Shown here piece by piece: positions 8,317 to 16,971 of a DNA stretch of 36,889 nucleotides (within the stretch, counting starts at the first letter, position 1; every line of letters starts with the position of its first letter). The position numbers and the translations under genes were made by a program. A model generated the notes under the pieces. That model was given only the letters and a program-made list of their open reading frames with translations. It had not been told where the DNA came from and searched no databases. The DNA comes from Armatimonadota bacterium (GTDB lineage Bacteria; Bacteroidota; Ignavibacteria; OLB7), in the NCBI GenBank assembly GCA_020850315.1, contig JADZEY010000106.1, positions 1-36,889 on the forward strand, in the 5' to 3' direction.

Positions 8317-9555
8317 ATGCACTTCCGAACTTGGGCACTGTTCATCGCCCGACGCTACCTTGCCCCCGCCCGTCGCAACCGCTTTATCGGGTTTATCACC
8401 CTGATTGCCACCCTCGGGGTGATGTTCGGAACCACCGCACTGCTGGTCTCGCTGGCAATTTTGGATGGCTTCGACAAAACCCTGCGCAGCAACATGATCT
8501 CCTTCATGGGGCATATCGAAGTTACCTCCATGAAGCAAAGCGCCCCCCTAACCGGATACCGTGACGTGGTTGCCACCCTGCCAACACTGGATCCCCAAGT
8601 CACCAACGTCAGCCCGTTTGTTCGGCGCGAAGGGATTATCCGATCCAAAGCCGGGCTGGAGGGAATTTTGATGAAAGGGATTGATGCCGCCACCGATCTG
8701 TCAACCATTCGGAATAGAATCGTTGCCGGAAGGTTTGACCTGCCGGAACCGGCCCCCGGCGGGCTTCCAACTATTGTGATCGGCGAACGGCTTGGGGTGA
8801 AACTGCAACTGAAACCGGGGGATACCGCGCTGGTGTTTGCCCCAAACGGAACCCCAAGCCCCGATAATCCGGCGGGGATTGAGCAGTTTGTTGTTGGCGG
8901 GCTGTACCGCACCGGAATGGCCGAACATGATGACATCTACACCTACACCTCACTCCCCACCGCACAGCGGCTGTGGAAATATCAGGATGACCAGATCACC
9001 GGCTATGATATCCTGATTCGCGATGTGGACAGCGTTGCCCAAGCGGCCCAGCGGATCAGCGTCACGCTAGGCTACCCCCATTTTGCGCAGACGTTCTACG
9101 ACATCTTTGCCCCATTCTTTGCTTGGCTGGATCTGCAGCGGGTTCCGATACCGATTGTGCTGACCCTTATCAGTATTGTGGCAGTCTTCAATATCGTCTC
9201 CACATTGCTGATTATGATTCTGGAGAAAACAGAGTCTATCGGCGTGCTGACAACGCTGGGGGCAGGGCCGGGGGGAATCATGTCGGTGTTTGTGGGGCAA
9301 GGGCTGCTGATCGGTGGGATCGGAACGGTGCTGGGCTGCCTGATTTCGCTGGGATTTACGTTGGCACAGCAGCATTTTCAGCTTATCCGGCTGGATGCCG
9401 ATATCTACTTCATTGACGCGGTCCCAGTCTCGCTAAATCCGTGGCATTACCTGATTGTGATCTCCGTTTCGGTGGTGCTCTGTCTTCTTTCCACCCTGTT
9501 CCCCGCCTATGTTGCCTCCCGTTTCCGCCCGGTGGATGCGTTGCGGTTTCGGTGA
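8317..9555 (+). CDS. LolC/LolE-family ABC transporter permease
   Basis: A 412-residue inner-membrane protein of the FtsX/MacB permease superfamily, probably the membrane part of a lipoprotein-releasing or related mechanotransmission ABC complex. The order is a short amphipathic lead (FIARRYLAPARR), helix 1 (about 20-48), a periplasmic MacB-like domain of about 215 residues, and three C-terminal helices. The last of these regions carries the FtsX features VAVFNIVSTLLIMILEK and GVLTTLGAGPGGI, and the protein ends with PVDALRFR, a common LolE ending. ATG 8317 is chosen from family starts and the upstream box; the GTG at 8287 would add ten unlikely residues. No LolD-type ATPase is adjacent. A paralogue lies at 16984-18303. 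It converges with the nuclease gene downstream with an 18-base gap. Confidence 0.85.
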   Translation: MHFRTWALFIARRYLAPARRNRFIGFITLIATLGVMFGTTALLVSLAILDGFDKTLRSNMISFMGHIEVTSMKQSAPLTGYRDVVATLPTLDPQVTNVSPFVRREGIIRSKAGLEGILMKGIDAATDLSTIRNRIVAGRFDLPEPAPGGLPTIVIGERLGVKLQLKPGDTALVFAPNGTPSPDNPAGIEQFVVGGLYRTGMAEHDDIYTYTSLPTAQRLWKYQDDQITGYDILIRDVDSVAQAAQRISVTLGYPHFAQTFYDIFAPFFAWLDLQRVPIPIVLTLISIVAVFNIVSTLLIMILEKTESIGVLTTLGAGPGGIMSVFVGQGLLIGGIGTVLGCLISLGFTLAQQHFQLIRLDADIYFIDAVPVSLNPWHYLIVISVSVVLCLLSTLFPAYVASRFRPVDALRFR

Positions 9556-9573
9556 TTCCAAGCTGCGCCGCAA

Positions 9574-11247
9574 TTACACCCGCTTCATCAACTTCCCAAC
9601 CACAGCGTCCACCCCCTCACCTGTGGTAATCCGAACAAACGCCCCCACCTCACGCTGTTGGAACAGGTAGCTGGCAACAATCCTCATCTCCTCAATCTCC
9701 AACTTCCCTATCTGCAGCGGAAGCGGCTGGGCAGCGAAGTAGAGGCGTGACAGTTGTTTGCGTATGGCCGATTCGGGAACGCGCCCGCCAACAAGCATAC
9801 GCCCAGCAAGGCGACCCTGGCGGATAAAAAACAGATGCCGCTTCCCAAACTCTTCGGCTGGAAGCAGGACGATCATGTTGTTGGTGTTGATGCTATCGGC
9901 CACACGCTCGCCACTGCTGAAAATCCGCTGAAGCTCGGCTAATCGGTCGCGAAGCAGCGCGGCTTCCTCGAACTTCAACTCTTCGGCACTTTGCTCCATT
10001 GCCCGCTCCATCCTCCGTACAATTCCATCCTCCGCCCCCCCCGACAGAAACGCCAAGACGCGGTGAACTTCATGCTGGTATTCTTCCAACGATTGCTGCA
10101 CCGCGCAGGGCGCGCCGCAACGCGCAATCTGGTGGTAGAAACATGGGCGGAAGGCGGGGTTCGGCGTTGGCATCTCCTCGCACTTCCGTAATTGGAACAA
10201 CCGTGTGATCGTATCCAACACCGCCTCGGCAGATTCACGGTTGCGGAATGGGCCGAAGTATTCGGCTCCGTCGGCACTGATTTCGGTTGCAAGCTCCACA
10301 CGGGGGAAGGTATCCTGAAGATTGAAGCGAATAAACGCATGGCGGCGGAATCGCTTCAGCGCGGTGTTGCACGGGGGCAGATGCTCCTTGATTAACCGTG
10401 CTTCCAGCAACAACGCCTCAAGCTCACTTCCGGTCAGTATCGCCTCCACGTTCCGCACCCGTTTCACCATCTCCTGGATTTTTGCAGTGTGTTCCGCGCT
10501 TGGCCGGAAGTAGCTTCCCACACGGTCGCGCAGATGCTTTGCCTTGCCGATGTACAGCACCTCACCCTTGCGATCCAGCATCCGATACACCCCCGGTGCT
10601 GCCGGAAGCGATGCAATGTGCGGCCCCAAATTGCTAACGTGGCGCGGCGGTTCGCTGAAGGCCCGAATTGTCCGCCGCTGGAATGCCAACAAGTCCTCCA
10701 CGGTCTCGCAACCATGCTCCTCTTGCAGCATATCCAAAAATTCGACAAGCAGCCGCGCGGTTGCTTCGGCATCCCCCAACGCGGTGTGGCGGCCCCGGAT
10801 TTTAATCCCAAAATATCCGGCAAGATTCCCCAGCGAATACCCTTTCCGTTTTGGCAGCAACCGCTTGGCAAGGCGCATCGTGCAAAGCGAAGAATCGGCG
10901 AACGGGGCAATGCCGTAGCGGCGGAACGAAGCTTGCAGGAAGTTGTAATCGAACTGGGCATTGTGGGCAACAAACAGCGCACCATCGGGAAACCAACCAC
11001 GGATTTCCGGAAACGCCTGATCCCCCTTTGGGGCCGCCAACACCATCGCGTTGGTGATCCCGGTCATCTGCTGGATCTGCTGCGGGATGAACTGCTCAGG
11101 ATTCACCAATGTGCGGCGGCGTTCGGTGATCTCTCCATCCAACAACCCCACGCACGCCACCTCCGTCACCCGATTCCGCTCCGGCGATAACCCTGTGGTC
11201 TCAATGTCGGTGACAATAAATGGAACTTCAGAAAGTAGCTGCGGCAT
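9574..11247 (-). CDS. DnaQ-type exonuclease fused to GIY-YIG/UvrC-like nuclease
   Basis: A 557-residue DNA-processing protein. Residues about 8-175 form a DEDDh 3'-5' exonuclease of the PolIII-epsilon type: TDIETTG (Asp14, Glu16), AHNAQFD (Asp100), HTALGD (His154, Asp159). Residues about 218-295 are a GIY-YIG domain as in UvrC/Cho (GVYRML, LYIGKAKHLRDR, glutamate in SELEALLLEARLIK). Four cysteines (356, 369, 377, 381), spaced much like those proposed to hold an Fe-S cluster in UvrC, follow. A UVR motif (FEEAALLRDRLAEL) lies at about 425-440. The RNase H-like 5'-incision and HhH domains of true UvrC are absent, so this resembles the known DnaQ-UvrC-like fusions rather than UvrC. The ATG at 11247 is preferred because the only clear promoter box (11282-11289) lies downstream of the first possible start at 11310. 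Confidence 0.88.
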   Translation of the reverse strand: MPQLLSEVPFIVTDIETTGLSPERNRVTEVACVGLLDGEITERRRTLVNPEQFIPQQIQQMTGITNAMVLAAPKGDQAFPEIRGWFPDGALFVAHNAQFDYNFLQASFRRYGIAPFADSSLCTMRLAKRLLPKRKGYSLGNLAGYFGIKIRGRHTALGDAEATARLLVEFLDMLQEEHGCETVEDLLAFQRRTIRAFSEPPRHVSNLGPHIASLPAAPGVYRMLDRKGEVLYIGKAKHLRDRVGSYFRPSAEHTAKIQEMVKRVRNVEAILTGSELEALLLEARLIKEHLPPCNTALKRFRRHAFIRFNLQDTFPRVELATEISADGAEYFGPFRNRESAEAVLDTITRLFQLRKCEEMPTPNPAFRPCFYHQIARCGAPCAVQQSLEEYQHEVHRVLAFLSGGAEDGIVRRMERAMEQSAEELKFEEAALLRDRLAELQRIFSSGERVADSINTNNMIVLLPAEEFGKRHLFFIRQGRLAGRMLVGGRVPESAIRKQLSRLYFAAQPLPLQIGKLEIEEMRIVASYLFQQREVGAFVRITTGEGVDAVVGKLMKRV

Positions 11248-11281
11248 GGAGAATAGATGATGCGGTTGCCATGATGAACCG

Positions 11282-11289
11282 CAAAAATA
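11282..11289 (-). promoter_or_regulatory. -7 box TATTTTTG upstream of the exonuclease/GIY-YIG gene
   Basis: Exact TAnnTTTG match on the minus strand, 34 bases before ATG 11247. A start site a few bases downstream would exclude the in-frame ATG at 11310, which decides the start choice. Confidence 0.5.
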
Positions 11290-11373
11290 TACGCCAGAAG
11301 CATACCTCACTCAGCCAGCGATTCTGCAAACCGCACCATCCCTCCCCCCTTCGCGGTGCTTCGTCACCAACGC

Positions 11374-11667
11374 CTCACAATCACGGGTGAGATTACTTAC
11401 TGACCTTACGCAACGACAAGGTCAGTGGTCAGTGGTCAGTTGCGAAGAGGGTCATTGGTCATTGGTCACTGACCTTAGGCAGAATTTGGATAGTGAACAG
11501 TTGGCCGTTCAGTGGCTCCACTCATATCCTTCGACAGGCTCAGGACAGGCTTCGACGGGGCTCAGCAGGAGCGGAGAGGGTGTTGCCAGGTGGAACACCC
11601 AGATACTGCAATCAACAAGCTCCAGCATGATTCCGCGTAGGGTGAGTTACTCACCCGTGATTGTGAG
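11374..11667. repeat. MITE-like element, copy A (family 1)
   Basis: The 509-base gap between the nuclease and ABC-F genes is mostly this 294-base element. Its ends are an 18-bp perfect inverted repeat (CTCACAATCACGGGTGAG and its complement), continuing imperfectly into a CCTTACGC core. Inside are GGTCAGT/GGTCATT heptamers (about 11420-11470), a CCTTAGGCAGAATTTGGATA module shared with copies B, C and D, and TTCGACAGGCTCAG-type sequence. The inner part (about 11465-11654) aligns over its whole length with copy B read in reverse. It encodes no protein, and no target-site duplication was seen. Confidence 0.7.
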
Positions 11668-11744
11668 CTTGTCGAAACAGCTTCTCACTCGGCATTCGCA
11701 ATTTTCCCAACATCCCGTTTCCTCCTCTCCCATGCTTCGCTTCG

Positions 11745-11752
11745 TATCTTCG
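11745..11752 (+). promoter_or_regulatory. -7 box-like TATCTTCG before ABC-F ATG
   Basis: One base departs from TAnnTTTG. It ends four bases (CACC) before ATG 11757, the same geometry as at 8305 and 16972, predicting a leaderless message. Confidence 0.45.
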
Positions 11753-11756
11753 CACC

Positions 11757-13733
11757 ATGATTGCAACCAACGTTGTTAGCGTCCAGTTCGGCGGGGAGTA
11801 TCTGTTCCGCGATGTCACCTTTATGATTCGCCCGGGTGACCGGGTTGGATTGGTGGGGGCAAACGGTGCGGGGAAGTCCACCCTGATGAAAATTTTAATG
11901 CGGCTGCAAGCCCCCGAATCCGGGCAAGTCCAGACCAGCCGCCATGCTCTGGTGGCCTACCTTCCGCAAGAAGGGGTGGTTCTAAGCGATGCCAGCGTCC
12001 GCGATGAAGTGATGAAAGCCTTCAGCGAGGCAAAGGAGCTTGAGCAGGAGATCATCGAAACCACCGAAGAAGTTGCCCGCCGCGCCGACGAAGCCGGAAC
12101 GCCAGAATATCAATCCTTGCTTGATGATTTGGGCGAGCTTCAACACCGATTCGAGGCGATGAACGGATTTGCGCTGGAGGGTGAGGTGGAGAAAATTTTG
12201 ATGGGGTTGGGGTTCGAGGTGAAAGACTTCGACCGCAGTTGCGGAACATTCAGCGGCGGCTGGCAGATGCGGATCGAGCTTGCAAAACTTCTGCTTCGCC
12301 AGCCCGATCTGCTGATGCTGGACGAACCGACCAACCACTTGGATATCGAGTCGCTGACCTGGCTGGAAAATTTCTTGCAGAACTACCAGGGGGCAATCCT
12401 CCTGATCTCCCACGACCGTGCATTTCTGGATGCGATCACCAACCGCACGTTCGAGCTATCCATGCGCCGGCTGACCACCTACGTTGGCAACTACAGCCGC
12501 TACCTTACCGAGCGCGACGCACGCCGCCAGCAGCAGCAATCGGCCTATGAGAATCAGAAGAAGATGATTGAGGAGACCGAGGAGTTCATCGAGCGGTTCC
12601 GGTACAAGGCCAGCAAAGCTGCGCAAGTGCAATCGCGGGTGAAAATGCTGGAGAAGCTGGATAAAATTGAGCCGCCGGAAAGCGATGAGGAATCCGTTCA
12701 CTTCCGGTTCCCCGCCGCACCACGCAGCGGGCGTGTGGTGGTTGAGCTGCAAGGCTTGGGAAAATGGTACGGCGACAACCACGTTCTGGACAATGTTGAT
12801 TTTGCGATTGAGCGTGGCGAAAAAATTGCATTCCTGGGGCGCAACGGCGAAGGGAAATCCACCATGAGCCGGATTGTTGCCGGGATTGAATCCTTCCAGC
12901 AGGGGAACCGCCTGCTGGGCCACAACGTCAGCATCGGCTACTTTGCCCAGCACCAGGCCGAGGATCTGGACCCGCGCAAAACCGTGCTGCAAACCCTTGA
13001 TGAAGTTGCCACCGGCGACATCCGCCTGAAACTTCGCACCCTGCTTGGGGCATTCCTGTTCCACGGCGATGATGTCTTCAAATATGTTAGCGTGCTTTCC
13101 GGTGGCGAGAAGTCGCGGCTGGCACTGGCCAAGCTGTTGCTGGAGCCGGTGAACCTTCTGGTGTTCGACGAGCCGACCAACCACCTTGACATGGCCAGCA
13201 AGAAAGTGCTGAAGGAGGCACTGATACACTTCGACGGCTCCATCATTCTGGTCTCGCACGATCGCGATTTCCTGAACGGCATTGTGGGGAAATGCATCGA
13301 GTTCCGCCAGCGGAAAACGAAGGAGATGTTGGGGGGAATCGAGGACTATCTGCGGCGGCGGCAAACCGGAAGCATTGATGATGTGTTCCGCAAATCCACG
13401 GCCAAACCGGAAGCAACCGCCACGCCCGCAGCAGCCGTTGGCGACCGGAAAGAGCAGAAACGCCTGGAAGCAGAAGCCAGAAACCGCCGATACGCAGCAA
13501 CCAAGGATCTGAAAAAGAAGATTGAGAAAACGGAGCAGGATATCGCCAAAACCGAAGAAGCAAAAACCCAATGCGAGGATCAGCTTGTGTTGCCAGAAAT
13601 CTACGGCAACCCAACCAAGCTGCGCGATCTGCAAGCCCAGCTTGCCGAAGCCAACCGGAAGTTAAGCGACCTGTACGCCGCCTGGGAACGCACCGCAAGT
13701 GAGATGGAGAAAGTAGAGCGTGAGTTGGGGTAG
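11757..13733 (+). CDS. ABC-F family ATP-binding protein
   Basis: A soluble, ribosome-associated ATPase of 658 residues with two ABC domains and no membrane part. Domain 1 has Walker A GANGAGKST (about 35-43), signature FSGGWQMRIELAKLL and Walker B LLMLDEPTNHLD. Domain 2 has GRNGEGKST, LSGGEKSRLALAKLLL and LLVFDEPTNHLD. The linker between them is charged and helical (SAYENQKKMIEETEEFIERF), as expected for the P-site tRNA interaction motif. The C-terminal about 110 residues (from about 545) are a charged coiled-coil extension (KDLKKKIEKTEQDIAKTEEA) like that of Uup/YheS-type members. Such proteins act on stalled or translating ribosomes; antibiotic resistance is a less likely alternative. The -7 box next to the ATG suggests leaderless expression. 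Confidence 0.93.
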   Translation: MIATNVVSVQFGGEYLFRDVTFMIRPGDRVGLVGANGAGKSTLMKILMRLQAPESGQVQTSRHALVAYLPQEGVVLSDASVRDEVMKAFSEAKELEQEIIETTEEVARRADEAGTPEYQSLLDDLGELQHRFEAMNGFALEGEVEKILMGLGFEVKDFDRSCGTFSGGWQMRIELAKLLLRQPDLLMLDEPTNHLDIESLTWLENFLQNYQGAILLISHDRAFLDAITNRTFELSMRRLTTYVGNYSRYLTERDARRQQQQSAYENQKKMIEETEEFIERFRYKASKAAQVQSRVKMLEKLDKIEPPESDEESVHFRFPAAPRSGRVVVELQGLGKWYGDNHVLDNVDFAIERGEKIAFLGRNGEGKSTMSRIVAGIESFQQGNRLLGHNVSIGYFAQHQAEDLDPRKTVLQTLDEVATGDIRLKLRTLLGAFLFHGDDVFKYVSVLSGGEKSRLALAKLLLEPVNLLVFDEPTNHLDMASKKVLKEALIHFDGSIILVSHDRDFLNGIVGKCIEFRQRKTKEMLGGIEDYLRRRQTGSIDDVFRKSTAKPEATATPAAAVGDRKEQKRLEAEARNRRYAATKDLKKKIEKTEQDIAKTEEAKTQCEDQLVLPEIYGNPTKLRDLQAQLAEANRKLSDLYAAWERTASEMEKVERELG

Positions 13734-13751
13734 CCTCACAGCCGCCACCCC

Positions 13752-13985
13752 GTCATTGCCCCGACCGATGTCGGGGTCTTCGCGACAAGGAGTCGGCGAC
13801 GAAGCAGCGGCGCAAGCAGGTCTCGCGGGGTTCTGGGAAAACATTGTTCTCACTGCCACCCGCAAGAATGCTTCGACTGGCTCAGCATGAGCGGGTGAGC
13901 TTGCCCACCCGCCAGTTCCCCACCCCGCCAGATGGGCTTGCGCCGCTGCTTCGCGGTGCTTCCTCGCTTCGCTCCTCGCAATGAC
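13752..13985. repeat. Dispersed inverted-repeat element, family 2 (GTCATTGC ends)
   Basis: The 339-base gap between ABC-F and the next gene holds this element. Its outer ends are GTCATTGC and GCAATGAC. Inner 18-base arms CGAAGCAGCGGCGCAAGC (13800-13817) and their perfect complement (13936-13953) enclose the middle. A perfect 7-bp hairpin CCCCGAC-CGAT-GTCGGGG sits at 13759-13776, shortly after the ABC-F stop, and could help end that transcript. A 53-base internal stretch (13807-13859) recurs at 15702-15754. GTCATTGCGAGGAGCGAAG-type ends are common in environmental genomes. There are no coding features. Confidence 0.65.
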
Positions 13986-14072
13986 CAGAAGAGAGATGCG
14001 CTGTATTTCCTCGCTCAAAAAAAGAAGATCATCAAGCAATAACAATCAAGCATTCCCTAACCAACCAACACC

Positions 14073-14363
14073 ATGCCCGACATCAGAATAGAACGCTACC
14101 ACACGCTTGGCAAAGAATCGGCCAAACGCTCGGTGGATGGAATTGCGCGGCAACTGAAAGCAACGCTGAACGCCACCTGCGACTGGTACGGCGACGAAAT
14201 GGTGATCCGAAGCGCCGGCGCAGATGGCCGCATCAACGTTTCGGAGAACCAGATTGTTCTGGAGGTCAATCTTGGCCTGATGCTCTCCCCAATGAAAAGC
14301 ACCATCGAACGTGAGATCAACCGGCAGCTGGACACGCGGTTAGGGACGGGGAAAGGGGGATAA
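14073..14363 (+). CDS. Polyhydroxyalkanoic acid system (PHA granule region) family protein
   Basis: A 96-residue soluble protein resembling the small PHA_gran_rgn family. It opens with an IRIERYHTLGKESAKRSVDGIA helix region, has a central two-strand core with WYGDEMVIRS and GRINVSENQIVLEVNLG, and closes with SPMKSTIEREINRQLD. The family is named for occurrence near polyhydroxyalkanoate granule genes, but members are widespread and the role is uncertain; no PHA synthase is in this window. The ATG at 14073 is the only good start. The last 24 bases overlap the end of the convergent protease gene. Confidence 0.65.
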   Translation: MPDIRIERYHTLGKESAKRSVDGIARQLKATLNATCDWYGDEMVIRSAGADGRINVSENQIVLEVNLGLMLSPMKSTIEREINRQLDTRLGTGKGG

Positions 14364-15437
14364 ACCGGTTGCGGGAAGCACCTGCACCACCACTGCTGGC
14401 GGGCTGGGTTGCTGGGCTGGTTCCATCGGCAGCTCGTAAATCCCCACAACGCTGAAGGTGAGCAGAAAGATCAGGATGGAGAGCCAACCAATCGCCATTC
14501 GCCTGCCATCCAACGGGCATTCGTCGGGAAGGGAAGGGTGAGCAACGGGGATCAAAAATCGAAGAATCGCTGCCCAGACCAGCCACCCCATCCACCCGCT
14601 GAACCACCAGCTGGCGTTGGCAGCAATCCACTCCATCGGCGGCCCGAAGATGTTCCGGAGAACTTCGTAGAAAGGGTCATCGCTGGCGAAACGTGTGGCT
14701 TCCAGCAGCATCTGGCCAACGCTTCCCAACCCAATCACCACAAGGATTCGCAGCACCCATTTGGAGATGTTTTTTTGGCGGCGGCCAACCAAGGCGTACA
14801 GGATATGGCCGCCATCTAACTGCCCAATCGGAAGCAAGTTGATTGCGGTGACGAACATCCCGAACCACCCCATGCAGAGGAACGGATAGTGGTACATCTC
14901 GTTGGTGGGTGGAAAGAACTGCCCCGGGACAATCAGCAGCCACTGCAGAAAGTCGTACAGCAAAAAACCACCGAAGTGCATCCCCCCATCCGGCAACGCC
15001 GCCAGCCCCCGATACTCAGGGTGAAACGCATAGAGCGATTCCGAGCCGGGGATTGTTGCCATGCCGATCACCAGATACGCCAGTGCTACCACAAACCCCG
15101 CTAACGGCCCCGCCACTCCAATATCAAACAACGCCTTCCGGCTTGGTATCTGCGACTTGATGCGGATCACCGCCCCCAGCGTGCCAAACAGCATGAACGG
15201 CATCGGCAGATAGAATGGCAGCGTGGCCGCAACCCCATGGCGGCGTGCAGCAATGTAGTGGCCGAACTCATGCACGGTCAGAAATAGCATCAGCAATACG
15301 CTGAACGGAAGCCCTTGCAGAAAACTTCCCCAGAGATCATCAAGGTTCGGCGCGGCATACATCATGCAGGTGAACGTCACCGAGACGAAGGTGAGCAGAA
15401 ACAGCGCAACATGAAGGAAGAGTTTGCGGGAAGGCAT
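14340..15437 (-). CDS. Site-2 protease family (M50) intramembrane metalloprotease
   Basis: A 365-residue polytopic membrane protein. Helix 1 follows MPSRKLFLHV. The zinc-binding HEFGH is at residues 56-60 inside a hydrophobic segment (LMLFLTVHEFGHYIAARR), and the third ligand region appears as LLPIGQLDGGHILYAL near residue 230, equivalent to the LDG motif of S2P enzymes. Such proteases cut membrane-anchored regulators or signal-peptide remnants within the bilayer. The substrate is unknown; no PDZ domain of the RseP type is visible. A long hydrophilic loop lies between the second catalytic region and the C-terminal helices. The ATG at 15437 is chosen, dropping 18 N-terminal residues of an upstream start at 15491 that would be encoded by the repeat DNA of copy C. 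Confidence 0.85.
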   Translation of the reverse strand: MPSRKLFLHVALFLLTFVSVTFTCMMYAAPNLDDLWGSFLQGLPFSVLLMLFLTVHEFGHYIAARRHGVAATLPFYLPMPFMLFGTLGAVIRIKSQIPSRKALFDIGVAGPLAGFVVALAYLVIGMATIPGSESLYAFHPEYRGLAALPDGGMHFGGFLLYDFLQWLLIVPGQFFPPTNEMYHYPFLCMGWFGMFVTAINLLPIGQLDGGHILYALVGRRQKNISKWVLRILVVIGLGSVGQMLLEATRFASDDPFYEVLRNIFGPPMEWIAANASWWFSGWMGWLVWAAILRFLIPVAHPSLPDECPLDGRRMAIGWLSILIFLLTFSVVGIYELPMEPAQQPSPPAVVVQVLPATGLSPFPRP

Positions 15438-15484
15438 GAAGGGGTTGGATAGTTGTTGGTTGCAAGGGGTTGGTCCTTGGTCAT

Positions 15485-15675
15485 TAGTCACTCACCTTAC
15501 GCAAAGCCAAGGTCAGTTGTCAGTTGCCAGTTGCAAAGAGGGTCATTGGTCATTAATCGCTTACCTTAGGCAGAGTTTGGAGAGTGAAGACTTGCCGGCT
15601 CGGTGGCTTGCTTCGATGCTTCTCTTCGGCTTTGGCTCCCTCTCTCGCCCGACCATGCGTAAGGTCAGTGAGTCA
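15485..15675. repeat. MITE-like element, copy C (family 1)
   Basis: About 190 bases with inverted ends around CACCTTACGCA (left) and TGCGTAAGGTCAGTGA (right). Its left 80 bases match the left part of copy A (GTCAGTTGCRAAGAGGGTCATTGGTCATT-type heptamers). Bases 15563-15644 are almost identical, in reverse orientation, to 18400-18483 of copy D: two substitutions and one 2-base indel by eye. It fills much of the 373-base gap between the protease and GT2 genes. Confidence 0.7.
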
Positions 15676-15701
15676 TTGGTCGTTACGGGGGTGCCGCAGC
15701 T

Positions 15702-15754
15702 GCGGCGCAAGCCAATCTTGCGGGATTCTGGGACAACATTGTTCTCACTGCCAC
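15702..15754 (+). repeat. Fragment of family 2 element
   Basis: A 53-base direct copy of 13807-13859, differing at six positions by eye and ending in ACATTGTTCTCACTGCCAC. It lacks the inverted ends of the full element and lies next to copy C. The rest of this gap, to 15810, shows nothing recognisable. Confidence 0.65.
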
Positions 15755-15810
15755 AGGCCAGATCGTTTCCTTGTTGTCGCTCCTATCAATAACGAACAGC
15801 GGAAGGCACT

Positions 15811-16914
15811 TCAGCTTTGATACTCCCTCCCTTTCCAAACCACGGTGCGGCGGAACAGAAGGAGCGGGGTGACAAAAGCCTGGGCAATGAAATAGAACTC
15901 GAACAGCAGAAAATGGCGCAGCAGCGGAAGCAGCCGCAGCCGCCCCATTGTGGGGATCATCAAAGCAAGGTCGCACAAGAATTTGCAGCCCCAGACGGTT
16001 CCCCACATCGCAAGCGAGTGAAACGGAGCAATGGTGATGGAGGCCATCATCAGCACAGCAATCACCAGCACTATTTTCCCTTTGCTGCTCATGGCAATCC
16101 CGCCACGCGCCCACCGCTGTTTCTGCCGAAGCACATCAAGCAACGTTGGGCATGGCTCGGTTTGCATTGCAGCATCGGGGTGGCAGTGAAAGATTCCCCG
16201 CCCGCCGGTGCGCATCACCGCCGCAAACAGCGCAAAATCTTCCGTCACCGAGAACTCCATCCCACGGTATCCCCCCACCCGCTGGTAGGCGCTTCGCCGG
16301 ATCGCGAAGTTGTTGCCGATGCACCCCATCAGCACCCCGAACTCCAACGCAGCCGAAGCAATGGCATGAAGGTGCAACCAATCCAGTGCCTGCAACGCGC
16401 CAAACGTTGTTTTGTGGCCAACGATGGTGAAGCCGGTGGCAACATCAATATCGCGGGTAAGATGCTCCACAACGCTTCGCGCCCAGGTTGGTGGCGGGGT
16501 GCAGTCGGCATCGGTGAACAGAAGGATTTCCCCTGTGGCCTGGTCAATCCCTTGCGCCAGCGCACGCGCCTTGCCGCGCACCGCTGTGTGGTCGGGTACG
16601 GTGCTTATCACGCGCAATGTTTCGGGAGATGTGGCGGCCACTTGCTTCATTATTTGCAGAGTTCCATCCTCCGATTCATCATTGATGGCAATCAGTTGCA
16701 AGCGATCCGCTGGATAATCCTGAGCAAGCAACGATTGCAGGCAAGCACGGATATTCCGCTCCTCATTCCGTGCAGCAACAAGGATGGTGGCATGAGGCCA
16801 CTGGGTTGGTTGGTTGCGGGGCAGGGCAACCACCCGCGACCGTCCAATCAGCAGCACCAGATAGTTCAGGGCGTACAGGGCGCAGCAGCCAAGAAGAAAG
16901 GCATCAAGAAACAT
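15811..16914 (-). CDS. GT2 family membrane glycosyltransferase
   Basis: A 367-residue processive-type family 2 glycosyltransferase anchored in the inner membrane. An N-terminal helix (MFLDAFLLGCCALYALNYLV) is followed by a GT-A domain: ATILVAARNEERNI, NDESEDGT, the DXD-type LLFTDADC, acceptor-site VTEDFAL and QKQRWARGG (QxxRW-like). Two or three C-terminal helices follow. It probably transfers a nucleotide-activated sugar to a lipid or polysaccharide acceptor; the product is unknown. The ATG at 16914 is chosen because an exact -7 box (16921-16928) ends six bases before it; an upstream start at 16998 would overlap the divergent gene. The gene is flanked, with the permease next to it, by inverted repeat copies C and D. 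Confidence 0.87.
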   Translation of the reverse strand: MFLDAFLLGCCALYALNYLVLLIGRSRVVALPRNQPTQWPHATILVAARNEERNIRACLQSLLAQDYPADRLQLIAINDESEDGTLQIMKQVAATSPETLRVISTVPDHTAVRGKARALAQGIDQATGEILLFTDADCTPPPTWARSVVEHLTRDIDVATGFTIVGHKTTFGALQALDWLHLHAIASAALEFGVLMGCIGNNFAIRRSAYQRVGGYRGMEFSVTEDFALFAAVMRTGGRGIFHCHPDAAMQTEPCPTLLDVLRQKQRWARGGIAMSSKGKIVLVIAVLMMASITIAPFHSLAMWGTVWGCKFLCDLALMIPTMGRLRLLPLLRHFLLFEFYFIAQAFVTPLLLFRRTVVWKGREYQS

Positions 16915-16920
16915 GGGGGG

Positions 16921-16928
16921 CAAAAGTA
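16921..16928 (-). promoter_or_regulatory. -7 box TACTTTTG for the GT2 gene, leaderless geometry
   Basis: Exact TAnnTTTG on the minus strand, followed by CCCCCC and ATG 16914. It lies back-to-back with the permease promoter at 16972-16979 in a 69-base divergent gap. It decides the GT2 start. Confidence 0.55.
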
Positions 16929-16971
16929 CAATGGCGCGGTAAAACATGGCGCACTGGTGGAAGGAATCTTG

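Noticed and set aside
11374-11667. Insertion sequence
   Set aside because: Long inverted ends are present, but there is no transposase frame and the length is only 294 bases, so it is at most a non-autonomous element.
12456-13634. 392-codon open frame on the minus strand
   Set aside because: Antisense shadow of the ABC-F gene; Leu/Gln/His-rich translation without family features.
14073-14363. Polyhydroxyalkanoate operon
   Set aside because: Only the small granule-region family protein is present; no synthase, reductase or thiolase occurs nearby.
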